64,000 nucleotides of DNA. It comes from Hyphomicrobiales bacterium (GTDB lineage Bacteria; Pseudomonadota; Alphaproteobacteria; Rhizobiales; TMED25). Below the pieces are notes generated by a model that was given only the letters and a program-made list of their open reading frames with translations, searched no databases and had not been told where the DNA came from. The DNA lies in the NCBI GenBank assembly GCA_029245795.1, contig JAQWOP010000015.1:27740-91739 (forward strand). The letters are read 5' to 3'. Shown here in pieces: positions 10,004-19,852 of the stretch; the first letter of the stretch is position 1, and each line of letters opens with the position of its first letter. The position numbers were made by a program, and so were the translations under genes.

Positions 10004-11452
10004 TCATAAATTTAAAATTGTTTTAACTGCCTGTTGATCTGAGAAAAATATTTTTGCATCTTTATAAAGCATATAATCTTCATGTCCTTTTCCACAAATT
10101 ATAAGATTATCACCTCTTTTTAATTTAGTAATTGCATATTTGATAGCTTCGAATCTATCAGGTATTTCAATAAAATTATCTGTATCTATCATTAGTTGGT
10201 CACGAATATTTTTTGGATCTTCATATCTTGGATTATCATCAGTAACTATAACAAGATTAGCAAAATATTTTGCAATATCTCTCATTAATTTTCTTTTTCC
10301 CTTATCACGGTCACCTCCTGCGCCAAAAACTAATATTAGATTATTTTTTGTTATTAATCTCAAAGACTCTAGAACGGATTTCATAGCTGAGGGTGTATGT
10401 GCATAATCAACATAGATATCTATATATTTATCCTTTGAAGCAACAAATTCTAACCTTCCAGTTATATCCTTTAGGGAAACCAAATCCATCAAGCTATCTA
10501 TTAAAGACACTCGACTATCAATAGACGATACACAAGCTGCAATTACTGCATTAATGGATTGAAACAATGCAAAGAAGGGAGTTTCAATATTAAGTGACTT
10601 ATCATCAATATTAATTTTTAAATTAATTTTCTTATCAATAGATCTGCTAACTTCTAGTATATTTATAGTAGAATGAGATTTGCCAATAGTAATTAATCGC
10701 TTTGATTGAATGTCGTTAATAAAACTATGGTACCTTTTCTGAATACCAAGTAAATTCATAACTACTGTACTGTCTTCCTTGATTAACTCTAAAAATAATC
10801 TTTTTTTCGTATTTAAATATTGTTGCATATTCTTGTGATAATCTAAATGATCTCGTGAAAAACTTACAAATGCAGCCCCACTCAATTTAATATTATCAAT
10901 TCTATGTTGATCTAATCCGTGACTAGATGCTTCAATTATAACATTATTACAATCTCTGATTGCCAATTGATTAAGCTGCTTATGAAGACTGATAGGGTCA
11001 GGGGTGGTTAATGTAGAATCTAATTTAATTTTCGAATTACCTAATGTTCCTATCGAAGCTGATGGGATACCACTTTGTTCCCATATTTGTTCCGTAAATT
11101 TTGCAACTGATGTTTTGCCGTTAGTTCCAGTGATAGCAGCTATAGTTTTTGGCTGATTTGGAAAAAATCTTGAGCTAATAAAAGATAATTCTTTTCTCAC
11201 AGAATCTACCTTTATAATTGGAATTATATTTTTTATATTTTTATTATTAAAGGTTGAGGATAGGATTACCGCAGCGGCTCCCTTATCGATCGCTTGATTT
11301 ATATATTTTATTGCCACGGATGGTTTTTTTTCTAATAAAAAAAAAATATCACCTTTATTAACTTTTCGGCTATCAATAGAAATCCCACTTACATCGTTAG
11401 GTAATCCGTAATAGCTAATTTCTTTGTTATTAAGCAATTGTTTCTTAGTCAT
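10004..11452 (-). CDS. murE: UDP-MurNAc-L-Ala-D-Glu--meso-DAP ligase
   Basis: Adds the third stem-peptide residue. The motif DDNPRYEDP near 405-413 contains DNPR, the signature for meso-diaminopimelate rather than lysine, so the wall should be of the Gram-negative DAP type. Also visible are GISIDSRKVNKGDIFF in the N-terminal domain, the P-loop ITGTNGKTSVAKF near 107-119 and TTPDP plus EASSHGLDQHR in the central domain. It lies 6 nt after ftsI. Confidence 0.96.
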   Translation of the reverse strand: MTKKQLLNNKEISYYGLPNDVSGISIDSRKVNKGDIFFLLEKKPSVAIKYINQAIDKGAAAVILSSTFNNKNIKNIIPIIKVDSVRKELSFISSRFFPNQPKTIAAITGTNGKTSVAKFTEQIWEQSGIPSASIGTLGNSKIKLDSTLTTPDPISLHKQLNQLAIRDCNNVIIEASSHGLDQHRIDNIKLSGAAFVSFSRDHLDYHKNMQQYLNTKKRLFLELIKEDSTVVMNLLGIQKRYHSFINDIQSKRLITIGKSHSTINILEVSRSIDKKINLKINIDDKSLNIETPFFALFQSINAVIAACVSSIDSRVSLIDSLMDLVSLKDITGRLEFVASKDKYIDIYVDYAHTPSAMKSVLESLRLITKNNLILVFGAGGDRDKGKRKLMRDIAKYFANLVIVTDDNPRYEDPKNIRDQLMIDTDNFIEIPDRFEAIKYAITKLKRGDNLIICGKGHEDYMLYKDAKIFFSDQQAVKTILNL

Positions 11453-11458
11453 TTTCTT

Positions 11459-13105
11459 CTAATTATATAAATTCAGATTAGATGCAATAGTAATTTGCTC
11501 AAAGTCATGGATGGTATCCAATTCCGATGGAACAATATCAAGCATTGGCGCTATTCTGGTTACAATATTTGAAAATGTTGGTGCAACATTATAGCCAGCT
11601 GTTGCGTACCCATAAGTCTCCTCTATACCCTCTGGCTCATCTAAAAGAATAAATAGTATGTACTCAGGATCATTAATGGGAAAAGCACCAAGAAATGTTG
11701 TTCGATTTTTATCCGAGTCATACTTTTCTGCTGTCCCAGTCTTCCCTCCAACCAAAATGCCCTCAACTGCTGCCTTACCTCCTGAACCATTAAGAACATT
11801 TAGATACATTAATTTTTTTATTTTATCGCTTGTTGTAGGATCAATAACTTGATTATAATTAATAATTTCATTTTTATTTTTTTTAAGGAAAGTTGGGTTT
11901 ATTAACCTACCACCATTAACGAGACTCGCCCCTGCTACGGCCGCATGTAAGGGGGTGATTGCAATACCATGGCCATATGAAATAGTCATGGTATTAAGTT
12001 CTTTCCAATCTTTATCTTCTGGAACTAAATTTTTTGGAGGGTCTGGCAATTCCGAATCAATCTTATCCATAAACCCTAGTTTCTTTAGAAAAGATTTGTG
12101 ATAATCAACACCAAAATCAGCAGCCATTTTTGCAGCGCCAATATTTGAAGAATATATAAATATTTCTTCAACTGTTAATTCACGGTTCTTCGCATGAAAA
12201 TCGCTAATCGAATGCCTGCCAATTTTAATTGGATTAGTTGCATCATATATTGTATCCAAATCAACAACTCCACTATCTAGTGCCATTGCGGCGGTAAATG
12301 CCTTAAATGTTGAACCAATTTCATATACTGCCATGGTCACTCTATTTATATTCTCAGGTTTTAATGCATCTTTGGGATAGTGTGGATCAAAATCAGGCAA
12401 TGATGTCATACTAATTACTTCTCCAGTATCAACATTCATTAAAATCCCAGCTGCCCCCTTTGCCGAATACTTTTTCATTGATTTCAATAATTCATCGCGC
12501 ATTGCGTGGCTGACCTCAAGATCCATAGATAAATGAATACCTTCTTTCATTTCTTCATTAAAATTTTGATCAATATATTTTTCAATACCTGTTTGTCCTT
12601 TATTGTCTATATTAATATAACCAATAACATTAGATAACGTGTTAGCTGCACTATAAAATCGCTTTGTCTCATCTATGAATTGAACTCCAGGTATTCCTAA
12701 ATTATGAATTCTTTCTCTTTCATTTGGAGTAACTCCTCTTTTTAACCATACAAATTTCCTATCATTCAATATTTTATTTTCTAAATCTTCACGATAAAGA
12801 TTTGGAATAGCCACTAATAATCTATCAATAACATCGTCTTTGTTTGACAGGATTGAGGGTCTTATGGCAACAGATGAAATGTCTATATTTAAAGCTACTA
12901 AATTAGCATTTCTATCATAAATCAGTGGCCTTTCAATCTGATGATTGTTTTGTTTTAGCATCCTATTATCTGAGTCATAAGAAATAGTTGCTAAATAAAA
13001 AAGCTTGGCTGATAGAACAAAAAATCCTAGAAAGAAACACAAAGATAGGAATCTTATTCTTATCTGAATTCTATTGATTTTTCTAATGTCTATTCCTGAA
13101 AACAT
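11459..13105 (-). CDS. ftsI: Peptidoglycan transpeptidase FtsI (PBP3)
   Basis: Monofunctional class B penicillin-binding protein that cross-links septal peptidoglycan with FtsW. A single N-terminal membrane anchor lies near residues 19-39; a pedestal domain follows and then the transpeptidase domain with all three active-site motifs: STFK (Ser265), SSN near 319-321 and KTGT near 455-458. Length 548 is typical. A 62-nt gap separates it from ftsL, the widest space inside the visible dcw run, and holds a hairpin. Confidence 0.96.
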   Translation of the reverse strand: MFSGIDIRKINRIQIRIRFLSLCFFLGFFVLSAKLFYLATISYDSDNRMLKQNNHQIERPLIYDRNANLVALNIDISSVAIRPSILSNKDDVIDRLLVAIPNLYREDLENKILNDRKFVWLKRGVTPNERERIHNLGIPGVQFIDETKRFYSAANTLSNVIGYINIDNKGQTGIEKYIDQNFNEEMKEGIHLSMDLEVSHAMRDELLKSMKKYSAKGAAGILMNVDTGEVISMTSLPDFDPHYPKDALKPENINRVTMAVYEIGSTFKAFTAAMALDSGVVDLDTIYDATNPIKIGRHSISDFHAKNRELTVEEIFIYSSNIGAAKMAADFGVDYHKSFLKKLGFMDKIDSELPDPPKNLVPEDKDWKELNTMTISYGHGIAITPLHAAVAGASLVNGGRLINPTFLKKNKNEIINYNQVIDPTTSDKIKKLMYLNVLNGSGGKAAVEGILVGGKTGTAEKYDSDKNRTTFLGAFPINDPEYILFILLDEPEGIEETYGYATAGYNVAPTFSNIVTRIAPMLDIVPSELDTIHDFEQITIASNLNLYN

Positions 13106-13134
13106 TCAATATTATTTATGCCATGTTCTATTTA

Positions 13135-13154
13135 TGATAGAATATTATCTATCA
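13135..13154. repeat. Small hairpin in the ftsL-ftsI gap
   Basis: TGATAGA at 13135-13141 and TCTATCA at 13148-13154 form a perfect 7-bp inverted repeat with a 6-nt loop, in the only sizeable gap of the dcw operon. There is no uridine run beside it, so a terminator is not supported. It could be an mRNA processing or stability element, or chance in AT-rich DNA. Confidence 0.35.
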
Positions 13155-13167
13155 GTATTGCTCTGTT

Positions 13168-13512
13168 CTAATTAGCATCTGTTGAATATCCAATTAATGA
13201 CCTTTTAACAAGTTCATCCATTACTTTATTTGCTGGTTTTATTGGTATATCCTCAATTTTTCCTATTTGCGATACCTTTATTGGCTCTAAAATTAAATTA
13301 AAATTCTGAGATAAAGTTTGAATTCTATCTGGCTGTGATAGTAAACTCAGTTCCGCCTCTAAGGTTTGAATAGAAGATTTTTCGTTTTTAATTAGATCTT
13401 TAATTTCTAAAATTTGTTTTGAAATATTCTTACTATCATAGCTGACAATATATAAAACAAGTGACGCTATTATGCTTAAAATAAGTATAGTTGAGTATAT
13501 TAATCTTGTCAT
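13168..13512 (-). CDS. ftsL: Cell-division protein FtsL-like
   Basis: A 114-residue bitopic protein: an N-terminal membrane segment near residues 5-24, then a coiled-coil-like stretch (ILEIKDLIKNEKSSIQTLEA) and the FtsL/DivIC-type pattern LSLLSQPDRIQTLSQNFNLI. FtsL forms the FtsQLB complex that activates FtsWI. Sequence conservation in this family is weak, so the call leans on topology, length and position between rsmH and ftsI. The ATG overlaps the rsmH stop as ATGA. Confidence 0.8.
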   Translation of the reverse strand: MTRLIYSTILILSIIASLVLYIVSYDSKNISKQILEIKDLIKNEKSSIQTLEAELSLLSQPDRIQTLSQNFNLILEPIKVSQIGKIEDIPIKPANKVMDELVKRSLIGYSTDAN

Positions 13513-14549
13513 CTTAGCTCACTTAATATTTTATCGTATTTATTTGTACTATAAATATCTAAATTTTCTCTAAAGATAGCCTTTGTTCTTTGAATACATC
13601 TTAATTTTGCCGACCTTGATCTGGGATTTTCTAATATTTCAGAATTTGTTGGTTTCAAGAATTTCTTATTTGGATACATAAATAGTTTTTCATCTATATT
13701 GGATCTTTCTGGGTAATATCGCGAGACTCCCATATTTTGTCCCGTTAAATCATCAAATATATTCTTAACTATACGATCTTCAATGGAATGAAATGTAATT
13801 ATTACAACTCGACCTTCAGTATTTATATATCTTGCAATATTAGGTAATACAGAAATGATTTCTTCTAATTCTTGATTTATCAAGATTCTTATTGCTTGAA
13901 AAGTACGAGTTGATGGATGAATATATTTACCTTTTTGTTTTCTATAGGACCAACCAATAGATTTCTCAATAATTTCACTAAGCTGATAGGTGCTTTCAAT
14001 TTTTTTATTTTTTCTGTGCTCACATATTTTCTTCGCAACAATTTTTGAATGTCTTTCTTCCCCAAAATCTCTAATTACTATAGCTAGATTTTCTTCTTTC
14101 AGCTTATTTACCACATCAGACGCGGTAATACCTTTATTGGCCATCCGCATATCTAATGGACCATCTTTTTGAAATGAAAAACCTCTTTTTGGGTTATCTA
14201 GTTGTAGAGAAGAAATTCCTAAATCAAGTAATACACCATCAACTTTTTTATTTAAATTTTGATCTAGTATATCCGGAATCTCACTAAAAGACTGATTATA
14301 AAATTTTATTCTCTTTGGGAACTTTTCTTTTAATTCCTTACCAATCTCAATTGATTTTATATCTCGATCGATAGCTAATAAATTACACTGACAAGAATCT
14401 AATATAGCTTTTGAGTGCCCACCTCCACCAAAGGTGCCGTCTACATAAACATTTCCTCCTCTTAATGCTAATATATCAAGCACCTCTCTTAGCATAACAG
14501 GTACATGATGAGATGGTCCGCCAGTAGAGCTTGTTCTACTAATCATCAT
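13509..14549 (-). CDS. rsmH: 16S rRNA (cytosine-1402-N4)-methyltransferase
   Basis: SAM-dependent methyltransferase (MraW) acting on C1402 in the ribosomal P site. Motifs: HVPVMLREVLDIL, the SAM loop VDGTFGGGGHSKAIL, AIDRD, DGVLLDLGISSLQLD with the adjoining RGFSF and GPLDMRM, VVIITFHSIEDRIVK, and the C-terminal NPRSRSAKLRCI. The ATG at 14549 is preferred over a TTG one codon upstream: it overlaps the mraZ stop as TGATG and has AGAGG 6 nt before it. A further ATG follows immediately at 14546. Confidence 0.96.
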   Translation of the reverse strand: MMISRTSSTGGPSHHVPVMLREVLDILALRGGNVYVDGTFGGGGHSKAILDSCQCNLLAIDRDIKSIEIGKELKEKFPKRIKFYNQSFSEIPDILDQNLNKKVDGVLLDLGISSLQLDNPKRGFSFQKDGPLDMRMANKGITASDVVNKLKEENLAIVIRDFGEERHSKIVAKKICEHRKNKKIESTYQLSEIIEKSIGWSYRKQKGKYIHPSTRTFQAIRILINQELEEIISVLPNIARYINTEGRVVIITFHSIEDRIVKNIFDDLTGQNMGVSRYYPERSNIDEKLFMYPNKKFLKPTNSEILENPRSRSAKLRCIQRTKAIFRENLDIYSTNKYDKILSELR

Positions 14550-15007
14550 CAAATACCTCTATTTTTTTTACTCAATAAGAGTCTTTGCTCCTTTACTTTT
14601 TTTTGAGCCTGCTGAAGGTAATTTTCAAATTTAACAGGTTCCCAAATTTGAAATTTCTCTCCCAAACCAACAAATACAACTTCATCTTTAATTTGTGCAT
14701 GATCAATCAAAGCATCACTCAATATTACGCGTCCATCATTATCTATTTTTAATTCTTCAGATAAGCCAAAAAGTGCAGTGGATAGATAATCCCTCTCATC
14801 TGAATAAGGATCGAGATTGTCCATGAGAGCATAAATTTCTTTTGATAAATTTTCTCCACCGGCATCAATTGCTTGCGCATCAAGTGAAGGGTAACAAAAC
14901 ATCTTTTGAGAAACATCCTTAAGAAGAATATTTCTAAATTGAGCTGGAATTGAAACCCGGCCTTTGACATCAATCTTGTTTTTAAATCTAGATAAAAATA
15001 AATGCAT
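14549..15007 (-). CDS. mraZ: Transcriptional regulator MraZ
   Basis: DNA-binding regulator of the dcw cluster, built from two SpoVT/AbrB-like swapped-hairpin halves. The first half is visible as KIDVKGRVSIPAQFR near residues 11-25 and the second as DNDGRVILSDALIDHA near 91-106. Length 152 is typical. It opens the dcw run and is preceded by five 10-bp-spaced ATGG boxes, which fits the known MraZ autoregulation through tandem TGG-type repeats. Confidence 0.95.
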   Translation of the reverse strand: MHLFLSRFKNKIDVKGRVSIPAQFRNILLKDVSQKMFCYPSLDAQAIDAGGENLSKEIYALMDNLDPYSDERDYLSTALFGLSEELKIDNDGRVILSDALIDHAQIKDEVVFVGLGEKFQIWEPVKFENYLQQAQKKVKEQRLLLSKKNRGI

Positions 15008-15020
15008 AATAAATCCATTA

Positions 15021-15065
15021 ATGGGTCCTTATGGGATACCATGGTATTTAATGGAAGTCAATGGT
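15021..15065 (+). promoter_or_regulatory. Probable MraZ operator: five ATGG boxes at 10-bp period
   Basis: On the plus strand ATGG begins exactly at 15021, 15031, 15041, 15051 and 15061; the first two are ATGGG. MraZ is known in other bacteria to bind tandem TGGG-type boxes separated by about one helical turn in front of its own gene. The array lies 14-58 nt upstream of the mraZ ATG, where a repressor would cover the promoter. The regular spacing is seen directly; the binding role is inferred. Confidence 0.7.
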
Positions 15066-15095
15066 TTTTTAATACTTTATTAACCAAATAATAAT

Positions 15096-15433
15096 GCTAG
15101 ATGGCCTATAAGCCGGGTTCTGTGTTAATATGATCATTCATCTAGGTCACAAGTTGCCTTATGACTCAAGCGACCTACCCAGATGGTATAAAGCGAAGGA
15201 CTTCACCACCTCTATTTGGTCTTGCTCCCAGTGGGGTTTACAATGCCATTAATGTTACCACTAATGCGGTGCGCTCTTACCGCACCTTTTCACCCTTACC
15301 ATAATATTTCAATGGCGGTACACTTTCTGTTGCACTTTCCCTAAAGTTTCCTTCGCCGGATGTTATCCGGCACTGTTCCTCCGTGGAGCCCGGACTTTCC
15401 TCTATTTGCATAGCGATCATCCAGCCATCTAGC
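15096..15433 (-). ncRNA. rnpB: RNase P RNA (bacterial type A)
   Basis: The catalytic RNA that matures tRNA 5' ends. Read on the minus strand, the 5' part has the conserved GAGGAAAGTCCGGGCTCC (CR I), the middle has AAGGGTGAAAAGGTGCGGTA with the following GAGCGCACCGC helix, and the 3' part has GAACCCGGCTTATAGGCCAT (CR V region). The ends pair as GCTAGATGG and CCATCTAGC, which fixes the limits to within a few bases; the length is about 338 nt. It lies between the amidase gene and the mraZ operator on the same strand. Confidence 0.97.
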
Positions 15434-15470
15434 ATTCAATACAAATACTATAAATAGAGGTTGCTGTCTA

Positions 15471-16205
15471 CTAAGCAACTCGTGCTTCATTAAACTGACT
15501 ATGAATATCGAGAAGGATATCCTTTGTTGAAATATCGATTAATCCATTAACTCTTGATGATCTCCAATGCCTTTGAAATGCCCTAATTACTCGTATCGTA
15601 TCATCATCAAATTTATTTGTTATATTTAACTCATAACCAATGTTTTTTAGCATCTGTTGAATATCTTCAATAAAAAATTGATTATCCTCTCGGGGAATTA
15701 ATCTTGAATAATTATAAGAATCACGATTTGAGAATACACCAATACCTTCCATAAATAGGGTTTGCCATGGGAATCTTTTGCCTGGATCAATTTTTCTATT
15801 AACAGAAACATCAGAATGCCCTATAACATTATGATATTTAATATTGCATTCATTCATTAAAAATTTTATCAGGTAAATTAGTGATTCAAGTTGGTCCTTC
15901 AAAAAATCTTCATCACCCGAATTGTGGATTTCTATACCAATAGATGCTGAGTTTATATCCTTATTACCATTCCAATAAGATTTACCAGCATGCCAAGCGC
16001 GGTATTTAATGTCTACAAAAGAATATATTTTTCCATCATAATCTATTACATAATGAGAACTTACCTTTGAGGAAGATTTCTCAAACCATTTACAGATATC
16101 TGAGAATGGAGCCTTAACTCCTGTGTAATGTATAATAATATATTCTAATGCTGAAGATAAATTACGCTCATTAAAATTAGGTGATTTATATTTATGACTT
16201 ATCAT
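15471..16205 (-). CDS. N-acetylmuramoyl-L-alanine amidase (Amidase_2 plus PG-binding domain)
   Basis: Zinc amidase of the AmpD/AmiD family that cleaves the bond between MurNAc (often anhydroMurNAc) and L-Ala, usually in wall recycling. The zinc ligands are visible: His26 in IIIHYTGV, His130 in NVIGHSDVS and Asp140 in IDPGKRFPW; SIGIEIHNSG is the conserved core strand. A C-terminal helical peptidoglycan-binding domain covers about residues 170-235 (IQQMLKNIGYEL, IRAFQRHWR). No signal peptide or lipobox is seen, so a cytoplasmic AmpD-like role is more likely than an AmiD-like outer-membrane one. It lies just upstream of rnpB. Confidence 0.88.
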   Translation of the reverse strand: MISHKYKSPNFNERNLSSALEYIIIHYTGVKAPFSDICKWFEKSSSKVSSHYVIDYDGKIYSFVDIKYRAWHAGKSYWNGNKDINSASIGIEIHNSGDEDFLKDQLESLIYLIKFLMNECNIKYHNVIGHSDVSVNRKIDPGKRFPWQTLFMEGIGVFSNRDSYNYSRLIPREDNQFFIEDIQQMLKNIGYELNITNKFDDDTIRVIRAFQRHWRSSRVNGLIDISTKDILLDIHSQFNEARVA

Positions 16206-16288
16206 TTATATAAAAATTTCTATAATAAATATTATTTAGTATAATCATTTGTTATCAGTTAGAAACAAGTAATATCATTATATATAAT

Positions 16289-19200
16289 ATGAATAAGAAA
16301 AATTGGAATTTTTGGGTTGATAAAGGAGGTACATTTACTGATATTATTGCGCTCTCGCCAAAAAAAGATATTTATCTCGAAAAAATATTATCTAACTCAA
16401 AAAACCATTATGACGATCCAATATCTTATGGAATTCAATCTATAATAAATAGAAGTTATGAAGAAAATGATCAAATAGATAATATTACAATTGGTACCAC
16501 AGTTGCTACAAATTCAATACTAGAAAGAACTGGTCAAAAAACTCTGTTGATTGTCTCTAAAGGTTTCAAAGACAGCCAATTAATTAAATACCAAAACAGA
16601 GAACAAATATTTGAATTAAATATCAAAAAAACTCGACCTTTGTATTCTGATGTTATTGAGATAGATGAACGAATCTCATCTGAGGGAATTGATATTATTG
16701 CCCCAGATTGGGAAAAAATAGAAAATAAGATAGAAAAGATCACAAAAAGAAACTTTTCATCAATTTGCGTTAGCCTCATCCATGGCTGGAAATTTCCAAA
16801 AAACGAATTGAAAATGTATAAAATTCTCAGCAAACTTGGTTATAAGAATATAACACTTGGTCATGAGATTTCTCAAACAATTAAATATATTAGGCGAACT
16901 AATAGCTCGATCATAAACGCATACGTTGATCCTGTTATTAGAGAAGACGTGAGGAAACTGAAAGAGAAACTAATGATCAATAAAAATAAAATTGATCTTA
17001 AATATATGCAATCGAATGGAGGTCTTTCTGATGAAAAAAATTTTAAAGGAATAAATTCAATTCTCTCAGGACCAGCTGGAGGTGTAATGGGAGCAATTGC
17101 TGTAGCAAAAGCTTCAAATTCTTTAAAAATTATAACATTTGATATGGGTGGGACTTCAACAGATGTATCTCATTACTCAGGTCAAATAGAATATCAGAAT
17201 GAAAAAAATATTGATCATCATTTATTACAAGTTCCAATGATTGACATTGAAACAGTAGCATCAGGTGGTGGTTCTATTTTAGAATATAATAATTCAAGAA
17301 TGACTGTGGGATCAAAATCTGCTGGATCAAATCCTGGACCTATGTGCTATGGGAAAGGAGGTCCGCTTACTATAACAGATGCTAATTTATATTTAGGAAG
17401 AATTTCTCAAACATACTTTCCAAAAATTTTTGGGGAAGATGGTAAATCACCTCTAAATAAAGATTTAGTAATTAAAAACTTTCAGATTTTGAGAAATAAG
17501 ATAGATAAAAATATTCCAATAGAAGAAATTGTGGATGGATACATAAGAATCTCTATTGAAAAAATGTGTAGAGCAATAAAACAAATTTCTACAAAAAGGG
17601 GTTTTAAGTTAGCAGGATACTCACTAGTTAGTTATGGAGGTGCAGGGGGGCAGCACGCATGCTTAATAGCAGATAATCTAAACATGGAAAGAATAATAAT
17701 TAACCCTTTTTCAAGTTTCCTCTCTGCATATGGGTTAGCCAATTCATTACAAAAACACACGAACCAAAAAACATTATTATTGGAAATAACAAATAATAAT
17801 ATAAATAAAATAATAAAAACAATTGAGAAGTTAAAATTAAAAAATTCAATAAATTTTAAAATACAAAAATTGAATCATAATATTATTATTTATCTTAAAT
17901 ATTTAGGTACTGAACAATCCCTCAGCATAAGAGTTAGAGAAGACGAATTATATGCAGATAATATAATTAGAAAATTTGATAAAATACATAAAAAACTATT
18001 TGGATATGTCTCAAATAAGAAGATTATTATTGAAATGGTTCAATTGGAAACCACTTCATCAAGCAGAAAGAACCCTATAAAAAATACTCCGGTTATCCCA
18101 AATAAAAAAATAGGCGTAACAGATATTTATACTATGGGTAGTTGGAAAAAAGCTAACATATACGATATAGATACATTTGATCAAAGGAGAGATCTATCTG
18201 GACCCGCTATTCTATTAAATCAATATTCAACTGTTATTATTGAAGATGGATGGAAAGCAAAGAGGGATCAAGGCAATAATATTATTCTTTCAAAAAAGAA
18301 ATATCTCAAAAACAAGAATATTCCCACAAACTCAAATGTTATGCTAGAGATATTCAATAATTTATTTATGTCGGTAGCAGAAACTATGGGTGAAACACTG
18401 AAGCGAACAGCAGCGTCCGTTAATATAAAAGAAAGATTAGATTATTCATGTGCCGTATTTGATAAAAGCGGAAATTTAGTAGCTAATGCACCTCATATAC
18501 CAGTTCATTTAGGATCAATGGATGACTGTATAAAAAAACTTATACACGCTCAGAAAAAGATGAATTATGGTGATGTGTTTATTAATAATTCTCCAAATTT
18601 CGGTGGAACTCATTTACCTGATATAACTTTAATCTCTCCAATTTTTTCGAGTAATAAAAAAGAAATAATTTTTTATTTAGCCACAAGAGGTCACCATCCT
18701 GATGTGGGCGGTATATACCCAGGATCAATGTCCCCAAAAGCCAAGATTCTAGAGGAAGAAGGAGTTATTTTTGAAAATATGAAAATACTATCCAAAAATA
18801 AGTTTGATATAGAAACTTTAAGACAGAAACTCTTAGATGCAAAATATCCGGCCAGAAGCCCCGAATTAAATTTACAAGATATTATTGCACAGATAGCAGC
18901 TAATAAAATAGGAGAGATAGAACTTAATAAAATTATCCATCAATATGGTTTTTCTATTGTTTATAGCCAAATGAAAAGAATAAGAAAAAATGCCAAAGAA
19001 TGTGTACTAGAAGTCATAAAAACTATAGAACCTTCAAAATTTAGTGTAGCTATAGATAATATCTTATTCAACCTGAGTATTGATTTTAATAAAAAAAAAA
19101 ACAAGATCTGTTTCAATTTTATTGGATCAAGCCCAGAGCAACCTAATAATTTTAATGCCCCAATTCCAATTACAAAGGCTGTTATATTATATGTTTTGAG

Positions 19201-19852
19201 ATGTCTTATTGATGCTGATATTCCTTTAAACTCAGGTATATTAGAGCCTGTTGATATACTTACTGATAAAAATTCCTTATTAAACCCCTCCAACAATGCT
19301 GCGGTATCGGCAGGTAATGTTGAAATTAGTCAAGTAATTGCAAACTGTATTTTTGCAACTATTGGTATCAAGGCATCTTGTCAATCAACGATGAACAACT
19401 TGATCTTTGGTAATAAAGATTTTCAGTATTATGAAACAATATGTGGCGGTCAGGGAGCAGGAAATTATTTTAATGGATGTGATGCCATTCAGACAAATAT
19501 GACCAACTCAAAATTAACTGATCCTGAGGTTTTTGAAGAAATTTATCCGATTCTTTTAATTGAATTATCCATTAATTATGAAACAGGTGGTAAAGGAAAG
19601 TTTATTGGTGGAAGTGGAATTCGAAAGGTTTTTAAACTTAATACTTCCATGGATTGCTCAATATTATCAAATAATAGATCTGTCCCTCCATTTGGCCTTA
19701 ATGGCGGACAATCTGGCTCTATTGGAAAAAATTTCTTAATACGAAATGAAATCGAAATAGAATTAGATGGCAACTGCCAAATTCAGCTCCAAAAGGATGA
19801 CATATTGATTATTGAAACTCCATCTGGAGGTGGATATGGAAAATTAAGTTAG
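16289..19852 (+). CDS. Fused hydantoinase A/B protein, 5-oxoprolinase type
   Basis: A 1187-residue ATP-dependent amidohydrolase in which the HyuA-like and HyuB-like subunits are fused, the arrangement of 5-oxoprolinase (5-oxoproline + ATP to glutamate). The A half (about 1-680) shows [41 protein letters not shown] and [12 protein letters not shown]; the B half (about 685-1187) shows [50 protein letters not shown] and [10 protein letters not shown]. The substrate (5-oxoproline, hydantoin or related lactam) cannot be read from the sequence. It stands alone on the plus strand, divergent from the amidase, and its 3' end overlaps the metH 3' end by 4 nt. Confidence 0.88.
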   Translation: MNKKNWNFWVDKGGTFTDIIALSPKKDIYLEKILSNSKNHYDDPISYGIQSIINRSYEENDQIDNITIGTTVATNSILERTGQKTLLIVSKGFKDSQLIKYQNREQIFELNIKKTRPLYSDVIEIDERISSEGIDIIAPDWEKIENKIEKITKRNFSSICVSLIHGWKFPKNELKMYKILSKLGYKNITLGHEISQTIKYIRRTNSSIINAYVDPVIREDVRKLKEKLMINKNKIDLKYMQSNGGLSDEKNFKGINSILSGPAGGVMGAIAVAKASNSLKIITFDMGGTSTDVSHYSGQIEYQNEKNIDHHLLQVPMIDIETVASGGGSILEYNNSRMTVGSKSAGSNPGPMCYGKGGPLTITDANLYLGRISQTYFPKIFGEDGKSPLNKDLVIKNFQILRNKIDKNIPIEEIVDGYIRISIEKMCRAIKQISTKRGFKLAGYSLVSYGGAGGQHACLIADNLNMERIIINPFSSFLSAYGLANSLQKHTNQKTLLLEITNNNINKIIKTIEKLKLKNSINFKIQKLNHNIIIYLKYLGTEQSLSIRVREDELYADNIIRKFDKIHKKLFGYVSNKKIIIEMVQLETTSSSRKNPIKNTPVIPNKKIGVTDIYTMGSWKKANIYDIDTFDQRRDLSGPAILLNQYSTVIIEDGWKAKRDQGNNIILSKKKYLKNKNIPTNSNVMLEIFNNLFMSVAETMGETLKRTAASVNIKERLDYSCAVFDKSGNLVANAPHIPVHLGSMDDCIKKLIHAQKKMNYGDVFINNSPNFGGTHLPDITLISPIFSSNKKEIIFYLATRGHHPDVGGIYPGSMSPKAKILEEEGVIFENMKILSKNKFDIETLRQKLLDAKYPARSPELNLQDIIAQIAANKIGEIELNKIIHQYGFSIVYSQMKRIRKNAKECVLEVIKTIEPSKFSVAIDNILFNLSIDFNKKKNKICFNFIGSSPEQPNNFNAPIPITKAVILYVLRCLIDADIPLNSGILEPVDILTDKNSLLNPSNNAAVSAGNVEISQVIANCIFATIGIKASCQSTMNNLIFGNKDFQYYETICGGQGAGNYFNGCDAIQTNMTNSKLTDPEVFEEIYPILLIELSINYETGGKGKFIGGSGIRKVFKLNTSMDCSILSNNRSVPPFGLNGGQSGSIGKNFLIRNEIEIELDGNCQIQLQKDDILIIETPSGGGYGKLS

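Noticed and set aside
14749..15042. A 97-codon minus-strand frame overlapping mraZ
   Set aside because: It lies in another frame over the whole of mraZ, has low-complexity hydrophobic translation and runs through the operator boxes; it is a shadow of mraZ.
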